A DNA stretch of 64,000 bases, from assembly GCF_024494655.1 (NCBI RefSeq), contig NZ_JANHDL010000003.1, forward strand, positions 248,001 to 312,000. The letters are read 5' to 3'. The translations under genes and the position numbers were made by a program. Shown here one piece after another: positions 24,078-31,745 of this stretch. This DNA is from Halorubrum laminariae. Lineage in GTDB: Archaea > Halobacteriota > Halobacteria > Halobacteriales > Haloferacaceae. The stretch's first letter is position 1. Every line of letters starts with the position of its first letter. Under the pieces are notes generated by a model. The model searched no databases, had not been told where the DNA came from, and saw only the letters and a list, made by a program, of their open reading frames with translations.

Positions 24078-25013
24078 TCAGTCGTCAGCGGGAGCCGGTT
24101 CACTACCCGCGGAGAGACTGATGTCCGGCTCGTCCACGCCGAGTTCGTCGAGGGCGCTTTGAGCGGCCTTCTTGCCGGAGACTAACATCGCGCCGAAGGT
24201 CGGGCCCATCCTCGGGAGGCCGTGGGCGGTCGCGACCGCCATGCCCGAGGCGATCAGGCCGTCGTGGACGACGCCAGTATGCTCGACCACGGCGTCTTCA
24301 CTCTCGCCGACCCACATCGAATCGTGGCCGGGCGAGTCGTGCCCCGGCGCGCCGTACTGCCCGTCGTCGGTCTGATCCATCCCGGTGTTGTGTTCTTTCG
24401 CGTGTTCGATTCCCGGTGCCGAGAGCACGCCCCGCTCGTCGAGTTTGCTGATCGCGACCGCGTCGTGGCCGGTGGCGTCGATCACGAGGTCGGACTCGAC
24501 CGCGATCGGGTCGACGCAGGTGATCTCGCGCGGGAGCGCGTGGACCGGCGTCCAGTTCATCACGATCCCGCCGACGCGATGGTCCTCGCGGACGACGAGG
24601 TCGGTGAACTCCGTCATGTTCTGGACACGCGCGCCGGCGTCGCACGCCGCCTTGATGAGCCCGGAGCAGGCCTCCGGGCCGGCCGCCGTGTAGAGCCCGT
24701 CCACGTCCTCGACCGGCTCGTAGTCGACATCGAGGTCGTCGAGTATCTCTTGGGCCGGATCGCGGACCGTCACCGTGTTCATCAGGAAGCCGCCGAGCCA
24801 GAACCCGCCGCCGAGGTAGTTGTTCTTCTCGACGATCATCACCTTCACGCCGCGCTCTGCCAGTTCCTTCGCGGCCATCAGTCCCGACGGCCCGCCACCG
24901 AGAATGATCACTTCTGACTCGGTAAAATCGAGAAACCCGTCCGTCCACTCGGTGCCGATCGCCTGCGTTACGTCCGTCTCGCTCACGTCTGCGAAGCCGT
25001 TGTATCCGTTCAT
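24078..25013 (-). CDS. thi4: Thiamine thiazole synthase Thi4 (active-site Cys type)
   Basis: A 311-residue flavoprotein-fold enzyme making the thiazole of thiamine from NAD, glycine and a sulfur source. The NAD-binding GGGPSG is at 39-44, followed by '[22 protein letters not shown]', '[10 protein letters not shown]' and the C-terminal '[21 protein letters not shown]'. Cys166 in '[11 protein letters not shown]' corresponds to the position of the sulfur-donating Cys of yeast Thi4, whereas sulfide-dependent methanogen enzymes have His there. The promoter carries an imperfect palindrome; no TPP riboswitch leader is present. Confidence 0.95.
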   Translation of the reverse strand: MNGYNGFADVSETDVTQAIGTEWTDGFLDFTESEVIILGGGPSGLMAAKELAERGVKVMIVEKNNYLGGGFWLGGFLMNTVTVRDPAQEILDDLDVDYEPVEDVDGLYTAAGPEACSGLIKAACDAGARVQNMTEFTDLVVREDHRVGGIVMNWTPVHALPREITCVDPIAVESDLVIDATGHDAVAISKLDERGVLSAPGIEHAKEHNTGMDQTDDGQYGAPGHDSPGHDSMWVGESEDAVVEHTGVVHDGLIASGMAVATAHGLPRMGPTFGAMLVSGKKAAQSALDELGVDEPDISLSAGSEPAPADD

Positions 25014-25024
25014 ACAACCAAGTG

Positions 25025-25044
25025 ATATTACTAGGTAGTATTAA
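25025..25044. promoter_or_regulatory. Thi4 promoter with imperfect palindrome
   Basis: ATATTACTA and TAGTATTAA form an imperfect inverted repeat (7 of 9) with a GG spacer. Its distal arm contains the TATA element of thi4, about 28 bp from the ATG at 25013, so the mRNA would be leaderless. This is a candidate site for a thiamine-responsive repressor of the ThiR kind known in haloarchaea. Confidence 0.45.
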
Positions 25045-25160
25045 TGGTTACGGTCGGCGGCGCACTGAGGGTGCACTCAACCGGCTCGGGCCGTATCGAT
25101 CCCGCTCGACGCTCCCAACTCGTAGCCTTTTTACCCGCGCTGGCGGTATTCGCACTTACT

Positions 25161-25427
25161 ATGGCTGAGGACAAGGCACGAAGCACCGGGAGTGCGGGCC
25201 GATTCGGCGCTCGCTACGGCCGGGTCTCCCGCAAACGGGTTCAGGACATCGAAGAGGAGATGCGCAACGCGACCGTCGACGGCGACGACGTCAAGCGCGT
25301 CGGGACGGGCATCTGGGTCAACGAGGAGACGGGCGAGACATTCACCGGCGGGGCCTACCGCCCCGAGACGCCGGGTGGCCGTACCGTCCGTCGCTCCATC
25401 CGCGCTGCGCTCGCCGACGAGGAGTAG
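25161..25427 (+). CDS. rpl37ae: 50S ribosomal protein L37Ae, without zinc-finger cysteines
   Basis: An 88-residue protein. The N-terminus '[25 protein letters not shown]' and the C-terminus '[28 protein letters not shown]' are clear L37Ae. The central zinc ribbon usually has CxxC...CxxC; here it is '[25 protein letters not shown]', with no Cys in the whole protein. The fold is presumably kept without zinc. It is first in the operon rpl37ae-rpoP-pcc1, with rpoP 4 bp after its stop. Confidence 0.92.
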   Translation: MAEDKARSTGSAGRFGARYGRVSRKRVQDIEEEMRNATVDGDDVKRVGTGIWVNEETGETFTGGAYRPETPGGRTVRRSIRAALADEE

Positions 25428-25431
25428 GTAG

Positions 25432-25566
25432 ATGAGCTACAAGTGCTCCCGCTGCAAGCGCGACGTCACACTTGACGAGTACGGCGGCGTACGCTGTCCG
25501 TACTGCGGCCACCGCGTCCTCCTGAAAGAGCGCGGCGGCGACGTGAAGGAAGTCAACGTCGAGTAG
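25432..25566 (+). CDS. rpoP: DNA-directed RNA polymerase subunit P (Rpo12)
   Basis: A 44-residue zinc-ribbon protein, [20 protein letters not shown] then '[24 protein letters not shown]', with CxxC pairs at 5/8 and 22/25. It is the archaeal counterpart of Rpb12. It lies between rpl37ae and pcc1, a conserved archaeal order. Confidence 0.97.
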
Positions 25567-25601
25567 GCGGTCGGCTGGTGGCGACCGTGACGGCTCTTTC
25601 G

Positions 25602-25856
25602 ATGACTCGCGCACACGAAACGGTTCTCACGTTCACGTACCCCTCCGAGCGGCGCGCACGGCTCGTCAGCGACGCGCTCGCACCTGAAGTCGATGAGATC
25701 GACGATGCTCGCTCGGGCGCGACAGTCGATCGCGACGTGGCGGCGGTGCGCGTTCGCGTCGTCGCCGACGATCTGGTCGCGCTCCGCGCCGGGGTCAACA
25801 GCTGGTCGCGGCTCGTCGCCGTCGCAGAGCATGTCAGCGCCAGTGGTGGAGAGTGA
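25602..25856 (+). CDS. pcc1: KEOPS complex subunit Pcc1
   Basis: An 84-residue protein, MTRAHETVLTFTYPSERRAR then 'VDRDVAAVRVRVVADDLVALRAGVNSWSRLVAVAEHV', matching the small Pcc1 dimerisation subunit of the KEOPS complex, which makes the t6A tRNA modification. ATG 25602 is preferred over GTG 25578. The stop codon lies at the start of a 16-bp tandem array. Confidence 0.9.
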   Translation: MTRAHETVLTFTYPSERRARLVSDALAPEVDEIDDARSGATVDRDVAAVRVRVVADDLVALRAGVNSWSRLVAVAEHVSASGGE

Positions 25857-25908
25857 CATTGATGGTGAGTGACATTGGTGGTGTGTGACACTGGTGGAGA
25901 GTGAGGTT
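25841..25908. repeat. 16-bp tandem repeat covering the pcc1 stop codon
   Basis: Three diverged units of agtgacattggtggtg (25852-25867, 25868-25883, 25884-25899) with a partial unit on each side. The pcc1 TGA (25854-25856) is in the first full unit. Confidence 0.8.
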
Positions 25909-26068
25909 CGCGGAGCGTGACGACAAGTCTTGTCCGACGAGAGCGAATGGTAGTGCGAGATCGAGCGCCTATTCAATCGTTTTTGGGCTCTTGAGTGCCT
26001 GTATCGTTGTTTTCTCTTCTCGGTAGAGAAGACGGGGGTTTTTCTGTCCGGGTCGCTACCTTCTGTCC

Positions 26069-26464
26069 ATGCAAGGGAACATGCCGCCCGAGGCACAGGA
26101 GAAGATCGAGGAGCTTCAGGAACTCCAAGAGACCGCCCAACAGGTTGCAGAACAGAAAGAGCAGGCGAAGAGCGCACTCAACGAGTCGAAGACCGCGCTT
26201 GACGCTCTCGAAGATGTCGACGAGGACGCCGGAATGTACCGCGAGATCGGCGAAGTCCTCGTCGAGACCGACTACGAGTCCGCCCGCGCGGACCTCGAGA
26301 ACAAGGTCGACTCCCTCGAAGTTCGCGCCGAACAGCTCGAAAAACAGGAAGAGCGCGTCGAAGAGCAGTTCGACGACCTTCAGGGCGAACTGCAGCAGAT
26401 GCTCCAGGGCGGCGCTGGCGGCGGTCCGATGGGTCCGGGCGGTCCGGGCGCGGGCGGCGCGTAA
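26069..26464 (+). CDS. pfdB: Prefoldin subunit beta
   Basis: A 131-residue protein: N-terminal coiled coil (about 7-48), the short hairpin '[40 protein letters not shown]', C-terminal coiled coil to about 110, then a Gly/Pro tail '[18 protein letters not shown]'. Partner of prefoldin alpha (18925). DUF3194 follows by 6 bp, a common archaeal pair. Confidence 0.95.
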   Translation: MQGNMPPEAQEKIEELQELQETAQQVAEQKEQAKSALNESKTALDALEDVDEDAGMYREIGEVLVETDYESARADLENKVDSLEVRAEQLEKQEERVEEQFDDLQGELQQMLQGGAGGGPMGPGGPGAGGA

Positions 26465-26470
26465 GCCGCG

Positions 26471-26746
26471 ATGAGCGACGAATCGACCGGTGACCAGTCG
26501 GCTAACGGTCCGAGCGACACGGAGGTTGTCGACGCCGCCGCCGAGGCGGCCGAAGGCATCGTCTTCAAACACTACGACCAGTCGACGGTGACCGACCTTG
26601 ACGTGACCGTCACGTTCGAAGACGGCGTCCTCGACGTCGACGTGTATCTCAACGTGCCCGACGATGCCGAACCCGATCCCGACACCGTCGCCAGCGACGC
26701 CGCGGAGACCGCCGGCGACGCGGTCGACGAACTCTTCGCGGAGTAA
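26471..26746 (+). CDS. DUF3194 family protein
   Basis: A 91-residue acidic protein with 'VVDAAAEAAEGIVFKHYDQSTVTDLDVTVTFEDGVLDVDVYLNVP', the DUF3194 core. The family sits next to prefoldin beta across archaea, suggesting a link to protein folding or translation, but no function is known. It starts 6 bp after pfdB. Confidence 0.88.
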   Translation: MSDESTGDQSANGPSDTEVVDAAAEAAEGIVFKHYDQSTVTDLDVTVTFEDGVLDVDVYLNVPDDAEPDPDTVASDAAETAGDAVDELFAE

Positions 26747-26900
26747 CAGGTCGCCAAGACCTGTCTCTCGTTACGTAGTCACAGTTGCCGGTGACCGTGA
26801 CCAAACTCTGATGACCGAGAGCGACGAGCGACCGACAGTGACATCTTTATGACGTGTTGGCACCGATAGTTATTACTCAGTTACTGTGCTATGAGACCAC

Positions 26901-27095
26901 ATGTCATCCAGTTATGGCGGAACGTCGGCCTTCGAGCGGCTTCGGGCGCGGCTTGACGGGCGGCCACGCACCTGTGAGGAGTGTGGGTTCGTGGACGACG
27001 GGGAGTGGGAGGCAGCCACCTCGGGCGCGACTGTCGAGTACCGACGAGAGTGTTCGAGTTGCGGGACCGAACAGATACGCCGCTACCGGTTGTGA
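26901..27095 (+). CDS. Small zinc-ribbon protein
   Basis: A 64-residue protein, 'SAFERLRARLDGRPRTCEECGFVDDGEWEAATSGATVEYRRECSSCGTEQIRRYRL'-like overall, with two CxxC pairs (CEEC and CSSC) spaced as in a rubredoxin-like knuckle. It resembles the HVO_0649 family of haloarchaeal small zinc fingers (assignment by memory, moderately sure). A TATA-like ttattac lies about 30 bp before the ATG. It may bind nucleic acid or protein; function unknown. Confidence 0.8.
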   Translation: MSSSYGGTSAFERLRARLDGRPRTCEECGFVDDGEWEAATSGATVEYRRECSSCGTEQIRRYRL

Positions 27096-27159
27096 GGCCT
27101 TCGGAGGGCAGTCCGGCACGGATCGATTCGTGCGAGTGAGTCAGTCGGTGAAGGCGTGA

Positions 27160-27603
27160 ATGTACGACGCGATCTGCTGTCCGACCGACGGGAGCCGCGG
27201 GAGCGACGCTGCCGTCGAACACGCCTGTAATCTCGCGGCGCTTGCCGACGCTCGGATCCATGCCCTGTTCGTCGTCGACAACTCGGTTCCCGGAGTCGGG
27301 GAGTGGGATATGGCCGTCGAGCGCGAGGAGGCTCGCGGCGAGCGCGCGCTCGACGCGGTCACCGAGGCCGGCGAGCGGTGCGACGTTCCCGTCGAGCGGC
27401 ACCTCCGGCGCGGACGGGTACACGAGGAGATCCTCGACGCCGCAGAACAGTATGAAGTCGATCTGATCGTGATGGGGACACACGGGCGAACCGGGCTCGG
27501 CAGGTTCCTCTCCGCCGGCTCCGTCGCCGAGCGAGTCGTGCGCCACAGCGCGGTACCAGTGTTGACCGTACGGGCGACAGGCGGGGATGTCGACGACGCC
27601 TGA
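27160..27603 (+). CDS. Universal stress protein (UspA family, ATP-binding type)
   Basis: A 147-residue protein. 'MYDAICCPTDGSRGSDAAVEHA' opens the USP fold, with 'LFVVDNSVPG' as strand 2. The nucleotide loop 'GTHGRTGLGRFLSAGSVAERVVRHSAVPVLTVR' carries the canonical G-x2-G-x9-G-S pattern, unlike the UspA at 11587. Role in stress adaptation is presumed. It is a single gene. Confidence 0.93.
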   Translation: MYDAICCPTDGSRGSDAAVEHACNLAALADARIHALFVVDNSVPGVGEWDMAVEREEARGERALDAVTEAGERCDVPVERHLRRGRVHEEILDAAEQYEVDLIVMGTHGRTGLGRFLSAGSVAERVVRHSAVPVLTVRATGGDVDDA

Positions 27604-27665
27604 GCTATCGGTGATACCAGAAGTCCGGCGAGGACGGTAACGGCTTCCCGAGCGGAGCGCGCCGA

Positions 27666-28220
27666 CTACGCGGACTCGCAGATGGACACGAAGTTCTCGA
27701 AGACCTCCTCGCCGCGCTCGGTGTGCGCGACTTCGGGGTGCCACTGGACGCCGTAGTGGTCTGCGTCGACATCCGCCATCGCCTCGATCCCGCAGACGTC
27801 GGAGGTGGCGGTCCGAACGAATCCGTCTGGTAGTTCCTTCACTTCGTCGGCGTGAGAGGCCCACACGCGGGTCTCGGGCGCGAGCGACCCCACGAGCGGG
27901 TCGTCGTCGTCGACGATCTCGATGTCGACATCGGCGTAGCCGCCGTAGTCGCCGCCGCCGACCGCTCCACCACGTTCGAGGGCGATCAGCTGCATCCCGA
28001 GGCAGATCCCGAAGACGGGCACGTCAAGGTCGAGGTAGTCGGGCGCGTTGCCGACGCGGTCCATGTCGGGCCCGCCGGAGAGGACGATCCCGTCGGCGTC
28101 CACCTCGTCGGCGGGTGCGTCCGCCGGAACGATCTCGGTGTCGACGCCGAGGTCGCGGAGCGCCCGCCGTTCGAGGTGCGTGAACTGGCCGTGGAGGTCG
28201 ATGACGACGATCCGGGTCAT
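27666..28220 (-). CDS. guaAa: GMP synthase glutaminase subunit GuaAa
   Basis: A 184-residue class I amidotransferase providing ammonia to a separate GuaAb synthetase, as usual in archaea. Nucleophile Cys73 in 'GICLGMQLIA', catalytic His161 and Glu163 in 'GVQWHPEVAH', and the 'SGGPDMDRVG' strand. The synthetase subunit is not in this window. ATG 28220 was chosen because MTRIVVIDLHGQF matches the family N-terminus. Confidence 0.94.
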   Translation of the reverse strand: MTRIVVIDLHGQFTHLERRALRDLGVDTEIVPADAPADEVDADGIVLSGGPDMDRVGNAPDYLDLDVPVFGICLGMQLIALERGGAVGGGDYGGYADVDIEIVDDDDPLVGSLAPETRVWASHADEVKELPDGFVRTATSDVCGIEAMADVDADHYGVQWHPEVAHTERGEEVFENFVSICESA

Positions 28221-28364
28221 GGAACCGATTGCGGACTCGCGCACAAAAACGGCTCGGAACCGACTGCAGTATCGTGGGTTTTTGCTCCGATTTGAAGACA
28301 ATTCGATCCGGATCCGTGGATCAGTTTTGGTCAGACGGATCGCCGTTGGCCCGTCGGTCCGCAG

Positions 28365-29921
28365 TCAGTCGTCGAGCGGGCCGGACTTCGTGAACTCGCG
28401 GAGCAGGACGGTCGCGTACGACCCGCTCGGGAGCGCGAACGCGAACCGCGGGTCGCCGTCGTCGACGGTCACGTCGAGGTCTGTGCGAAGGAGGATCGCT
28501 CGACGGGTTCCGGACGAGTCGAACTCGCCGGGCAGCGCGAAGTCTCTCGGGTCGATATCGGCGTCGTCGAGCACCGCGCGTTCAATCTCGCCGGGCTCGT
28601 CGTCAGCGAGGTCGATGTCGGTGCCGACGAGCGGCGCGGTGACGAACGCCCGACCCCGTTCGCAGTGACGGGAGACAACGGAGACGCGGTCGGCGTCGAC
28701 GCGCTGGATCCGATCCGTGTCGGGGGCGTATAACTCGTCTGGCGCGTTGCCGTCCGCGAAACAGACCACATCGCCGGCAACGGGGCGATCGAAGTGGATT
28801 CCGCGTCGAAGGCGCTCGCTCACGATCCGATTGAACAGGGCCGACTGCGCAGCGTTGACGAACAGCCGCTGGAGATTCGAGGGAACAGCCTCCAGTGCGT
28901 GCCACCAGTCGTCGTGGTCGCGCGGCGCGGCGGGGTCGACATCGCGGTCCGCGAGCCGATGGACCATTGAGCGCTCGAATCGGAGCTTTCGGGGGAGCGC
29001 GTCGAGGCAGGCCGCCCAGTCGCCGTCGCCGGTGCCGTCCGCGTGTTCGTCTCCGTCATCGGCGGCGTCCGCGCGTCCGCCGTCACCGGCGTCTGCCCGC
29101 TCGTCGCCGACGCCGAACGCGGCGTCGACCCGGTCGCGAGCAGCCTGCGTGTCGTCCGGCTCCGCCGGTGCAGGGTTCCCCGCGTACAGCCGGACCGCCT
29201 CTCGCGGATCGCGCCGGACGATCGCGAGCCCGACGCGGTGGGTGACCGGCCGGCGGCTCCCGAACCGCTGCTGGCCGAAGTAGTTGGGGACGCCGACGGT
29301 CGCGCCCGTGATTTCGAGGGTGCCATCTGGCCCCGCGATCTCACCCTCGTCCGCGTCCACATCTGACTCCGCGCCCGCGAACGCGCTGAGGTCCCGAGCC
29401 ACGTCGGCGACTCGTTTGGGGGCGTCCGCGACCGCGTCGGCGACCCGGATCTCGAAAGCGTTGCCGGCGAGGTCGCCGAAAGAGAGTCCCCGACCGGCGC
29501 GTCCGAGCGGATCGATCTCTGCACCGCGGATGTCGGGGAGGTCGGCGGCGTCGACGCTGCGGAGCGTGAATAGCTGTGTCGTGACGGCGCGTTTGTCCTT
29601 CGTTCCCGCCCACGAGACCCGCTCGCGGCTGATCTGCAGCGCGTCTGAGATCCGCCGCGCGAAGTCATTCGTATCCCAGTCGCGGAGGGTGACGCGAACG
29701 ATGAGTTCGGGATAGCTCCCCGGATCGGCGTCGAGTGGCTCCGGCTCGAACGCCTCCAACTCTCGGACGCGGAAGTCGTCGGGCGTCTCGCGGAGCCGTC
29801 CGCCGATTCCGTCCGCGTCGCTGACGTAGTAGTCCATGCCGACCGCGCGCTCGATCGGGTGGCCCTCTCGGAGGGTGATGGCGTCTCGGAGGTCGTCACC
29901 GTCTCGGTGTTCGTCTCCCAT
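28365..29921 (-). CDS. truD: tRNA pseudouridine(13) synthase TruD
   Basis: A 518-residue protein. The N-terminal '[22 protein letters not shown]' and '[20 protein letters not shown]' contain the TruD catalytic Asp; '[27 protein letters not shown]' is the second signature. The protein is longer than bacterial TruD and includes an Asp/Gly/Ala-rich insert (about residues 272-304) in the TRUD domain. It starts 3 bp after pth2 on the same strand, so the two are co-transcribed. Confidence 0.95.
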   Translation of the reverse strand: MGDEHRDGDDLRDAITLREGHPIERAVGMDYYVSDADGIGGRLRETPDDFRVRELEAFEPEPLDADPGSYPELIVRVTLRDWDTNDFARRISDALQISRERVSWAGTKDKRAVTTQLFTLRSVDAADLPDIRGAEIDPLGRAGRGLSFGDLAGNAFEIRVADAVADAPKRVADVARDLSAFAGAESDVDADEGEIAGPDGTLEITGATVGVPNYFGQQRFGSRRPVTHRVGLAIVRRDPREAVRLYAGNPAPAEPDDTQAARDRVDAAFGVGDERADAGDGGRADAADDGDEHADGTGDGDWAACLDALPRKLRFERSMVHRLADRDVDPAAPRDHDDWWHALEAVPSNLQRLFVNAAQSALFNRIVSERLRRGIHFDRPVAGDVVCFADGNAPDELYAPDTDRIQRVDADRVSVVSRHCERGRAFVTAPLVGTDIDLADDEPGEIERAVLDDADIDPRDFALPGEFDSSGTRRAILLRTDLDVTVDDGDPRFAFALPSGSYATVLLREFTKSGPLDD

Positions 29922-29924
29922 CAG

Positions 29925-30263
29925 TCAGTACAGCGAGAGATCGCCGGTCACGCGGTCAACCAGTTCGTCGCGGCCGGGACCGACCGCGAGCGCGGTGACA
30001 GTTCCCGGCTCCAGTTGGGTGTGACCGGCGTCGCGGACGATTGCGTACGGCAGTCCTTCTGTCTCTGCCTTGTCGGCCAGTTCGAACAGTTGGCTCTCGG
30101 AATCGCCCTTGAGCACGACCTTCTTTTGTCCCTCGCCCTGCCACTTCTTGCGGGCGCGTCTGCCGGCGTCTTGATACGCTGACAGCGACGCGTGCGCGAC
30201 CTGCGCGGCGAGTTTCCCCTGACCCATTCCGATATCGGTCCGGGCGACGATGGCCTGCTTCAT
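29925..30263 (-). CDS. pth2: Peptidyl-tRNA hydrolase Pth2
   Basis: A 112-residue archaeal/eukaryotic-type hydrolase: '[29 protein letters not shown]' and '[26 protein letters not shown]' are the Pth2 signatures, including catalytic Lys and the Asp/Thr-containing loop. It recycles peptidyl-tRNA. ATG 30263 gives [10 protein letters not shown]; an upstream ATG at 30275 would add four residues. First gene of the pth2-truD pair. Confidence 0.95.
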   Translation of the reverse strand: MKQAIVARTDIGMGQGKLAAQVAHASLSAYQDAGRRARKKWQGEGQKKVVLKGDSESQLFELADKAETEGLPYAIVRDAGHTQLEPGTVTALAVGPGRDELVDRVTGDLSLY

Positions 30264-30389
30264 ACCCGTTCGCACCGCCGCCGCGGGTTTAGCGTTTGTC
30301 TCTCGGCGGTCGCGCTCCAGATTACGAGGGCGTTCCCGCTAGACGGGGACGACCGCGATATTGAAACGACCGGAGCCCTCAGGTGATGT

Positions 30390-30809
30390 ATGCATCGCAG
30401 ACGGTTCCTCCGGCAGGCCGGCGCGCTCGGGGCGGTGGGGGCCTCGATCGGTCTCGCCGGCTGTGCCGGCGTTGGCGGTGACCCAGGATACGACGTGGGG
30501 ATGACGGCGTCTGCGTTCCGGCCGGCCGAGATAACCGTCGCCGTCGGCGACACCGTGGTCTGGGAGAACACGAGCGCGCGCACCCACACGGTCACCGCCA
30601 GCCGACTCCCGGACGACGCGTCGTACTTCGCGTCCGGCGGATACGACGACTACGAGACCGCGCTGGATGAGTGGGAGAGCGAGTTCGGCGGCGGGCTGGA
30701 GACGGGAGACCGCTTCTCGCACACGTTCACCGTTCCGGGCACGCACCACTACGTCTGTATCCCGCACCTCACCGGCGGCATGGTTGGGACGGTGTCCGTC
30801 GAGGAGTGA
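30390..30809 (+). CDS. Halocyanin / plastocyanin-like blue copper lipoprotein
   Basis: A 139-residue protein. Tat-type start 'HRRRFLRQAG' and lipobox 'GLAGC' (Cys25) predict export folded and lipid anchoring. The cupredoxin domain has copper ligands His66 ('ARTHTV'), Cys123, His126 and Met131 ('YVCIPHLTGGMVG'). It is an electron carrier on the outer membrane face. It lies 78 bp upstream of the SafE/copper ATPase pair, suggesting a link with copper supply or a terminal oxidase. Confidence 0.92.
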   Translation: MHRRRFLRQAGALGAVGASIGLAGCAGVGGDPGYDVGMTASAFRPAEITVAVGDTVVWENTSARTHTVTASRLPDDASYFASGGYDDYETALDEWESEFGGGLETGDRFSHTFTVPGTHHYVCIPHLTGGMVGTVSVEE

Positions 30810-30887
30810 CGTGTCATGCGTCTCAACGTTGACCGAACTCGACGAAACTCATTAGCGCCCCCGAGCCTAACCGTTACCAACTGACCC

Positions 30888-31745
30888 ATGGCCATCGCGA
30901 CGCTTCTCGGAGTCGACGTTCTCCTGTTTCTCGCCATCGGGGTCCTCGGTGGAGCCCACTGCATCGGCATGTGCGGCCCGCTCGTTACCGTCTACGCCGG
31001 ACGGATGCGCGATGAGGCCGGCGGCCGCACCGACGGGGGCGCGACCGGCAGCCAGACGCGCGGCGGCTCAGGCACCGCAACCGGCGGCCGCGCGAGCCAT
31101 CTCACCACCTACGAGGTCCGCCAGCACGCCCTGTTCAATCTCGGGCGGGCGACCAGTTACACCCTCATCGGCGCGGCGCTCGGCGCGCTCGGCGGCGCAG
31201 TGCTCGTCACGACGGCGACACTGACAGGCGCGGCGGAAGCCGTTCGAGGGATTGTCGGCCTCGGCGTCGGGGCGGCCGTTATTGTCGTCGGCGTCCGCTA
31301 CGCGCTCGGCAGCGCGACCGGCGGCGTCCACCTCCCCGGACTCGACCGCGTCACCGGCTGGCTCACGGGGCACGTCGACCGGCTGGCGAACGGCCCCGGG
31401 ATCGTGGGGCTCGGCGCGCTCCACGGGCTGTTGCCCTGCCCCATCCTCTACCCGGCGTACCTCTACGCGTTCGCGAGCGGCTCGGCGACGAGCGGCGCGC
31501 TCGCGCTCGCTGCGCTCGGCGTCGGCACGATGCCAGCGGTGTTCCTCTACGGCACGGTGATCGAGGGGGTCGACGCGGTCCACCGCAGGCGGGTCCACCG
31601 ACTGCTCGGACTCGCGTTCGTCGCGCTCGGCTACGTGCTGTTCGCGCACGGACTGATGGCCGTCGGCGTTCACGTCCCGCACCCAAGCCTGCCGTTCTGG
31701 AACCCGCTCGACGTCACCGGCGCTGGCAGTCACGGGGGGATGTGA
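30888..31745 (+). CDS. SafE/CcoH-type membrane protein (sulfite exporter TauE/SafE family)
   Basis: A 285-residue protein with about six membrane helices. The first, 'LLFLAIGVLGGAHCIGMCGPLVTVYAG', has the His-Cys...Cys pattern of the COG2836 group encoded beside CcoI copper ATPases. A hydrophilic Gly/Arg/Thr loop (about 45-75) precedes a second helix bundle with 'GLGALHGLLPCPILYPAYLYA'. The P-type ATPase starts directly after the stop, so the two are co-translated. Likely role: copper handling for haem-copper oxidase maturation, rather than sulfite export. Confidence 0.85.
   Translation: MAIATLLGVDVLLFLAIGVLGGAHCIGMCGPLVTVYAGRMRDEAGGRTDGGATGSQTRGGSGTATGGRASHLTTYEVRQHALFNLGRATSYTLIGAALGALGGAVLVTTATLTGAAEAVRGIVGLGVGAAVIVVGVRYALGSATGGVHLPGLDRVTGWLTGHVDRLANGPGIVGLGALHGLLPCPILYPAYLYAFASGSATSGALALAALGVGTMPAVFLYGTVIEGVDAVHRRRVHRLLGLAFVALGYVLFAHGLMAVGVHVPHPSLPFWNPLDVTGAGSHGGM

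Noticed and set aside
25014..25160. TPP riboswitch upstream of thi4
   Set aside because: The TATA element is about 28 bp from the start codon, leaving no leader, and no thi-box pattern is seen.
30888..31745. Calling the SafE-like protein a sulfite exporter by name
   Set aside because: The His-Cys...Cys first helix and fusion-like spacing to a CcoI-type ATPase fit copper-oxidase maturation better than sulfite transport.
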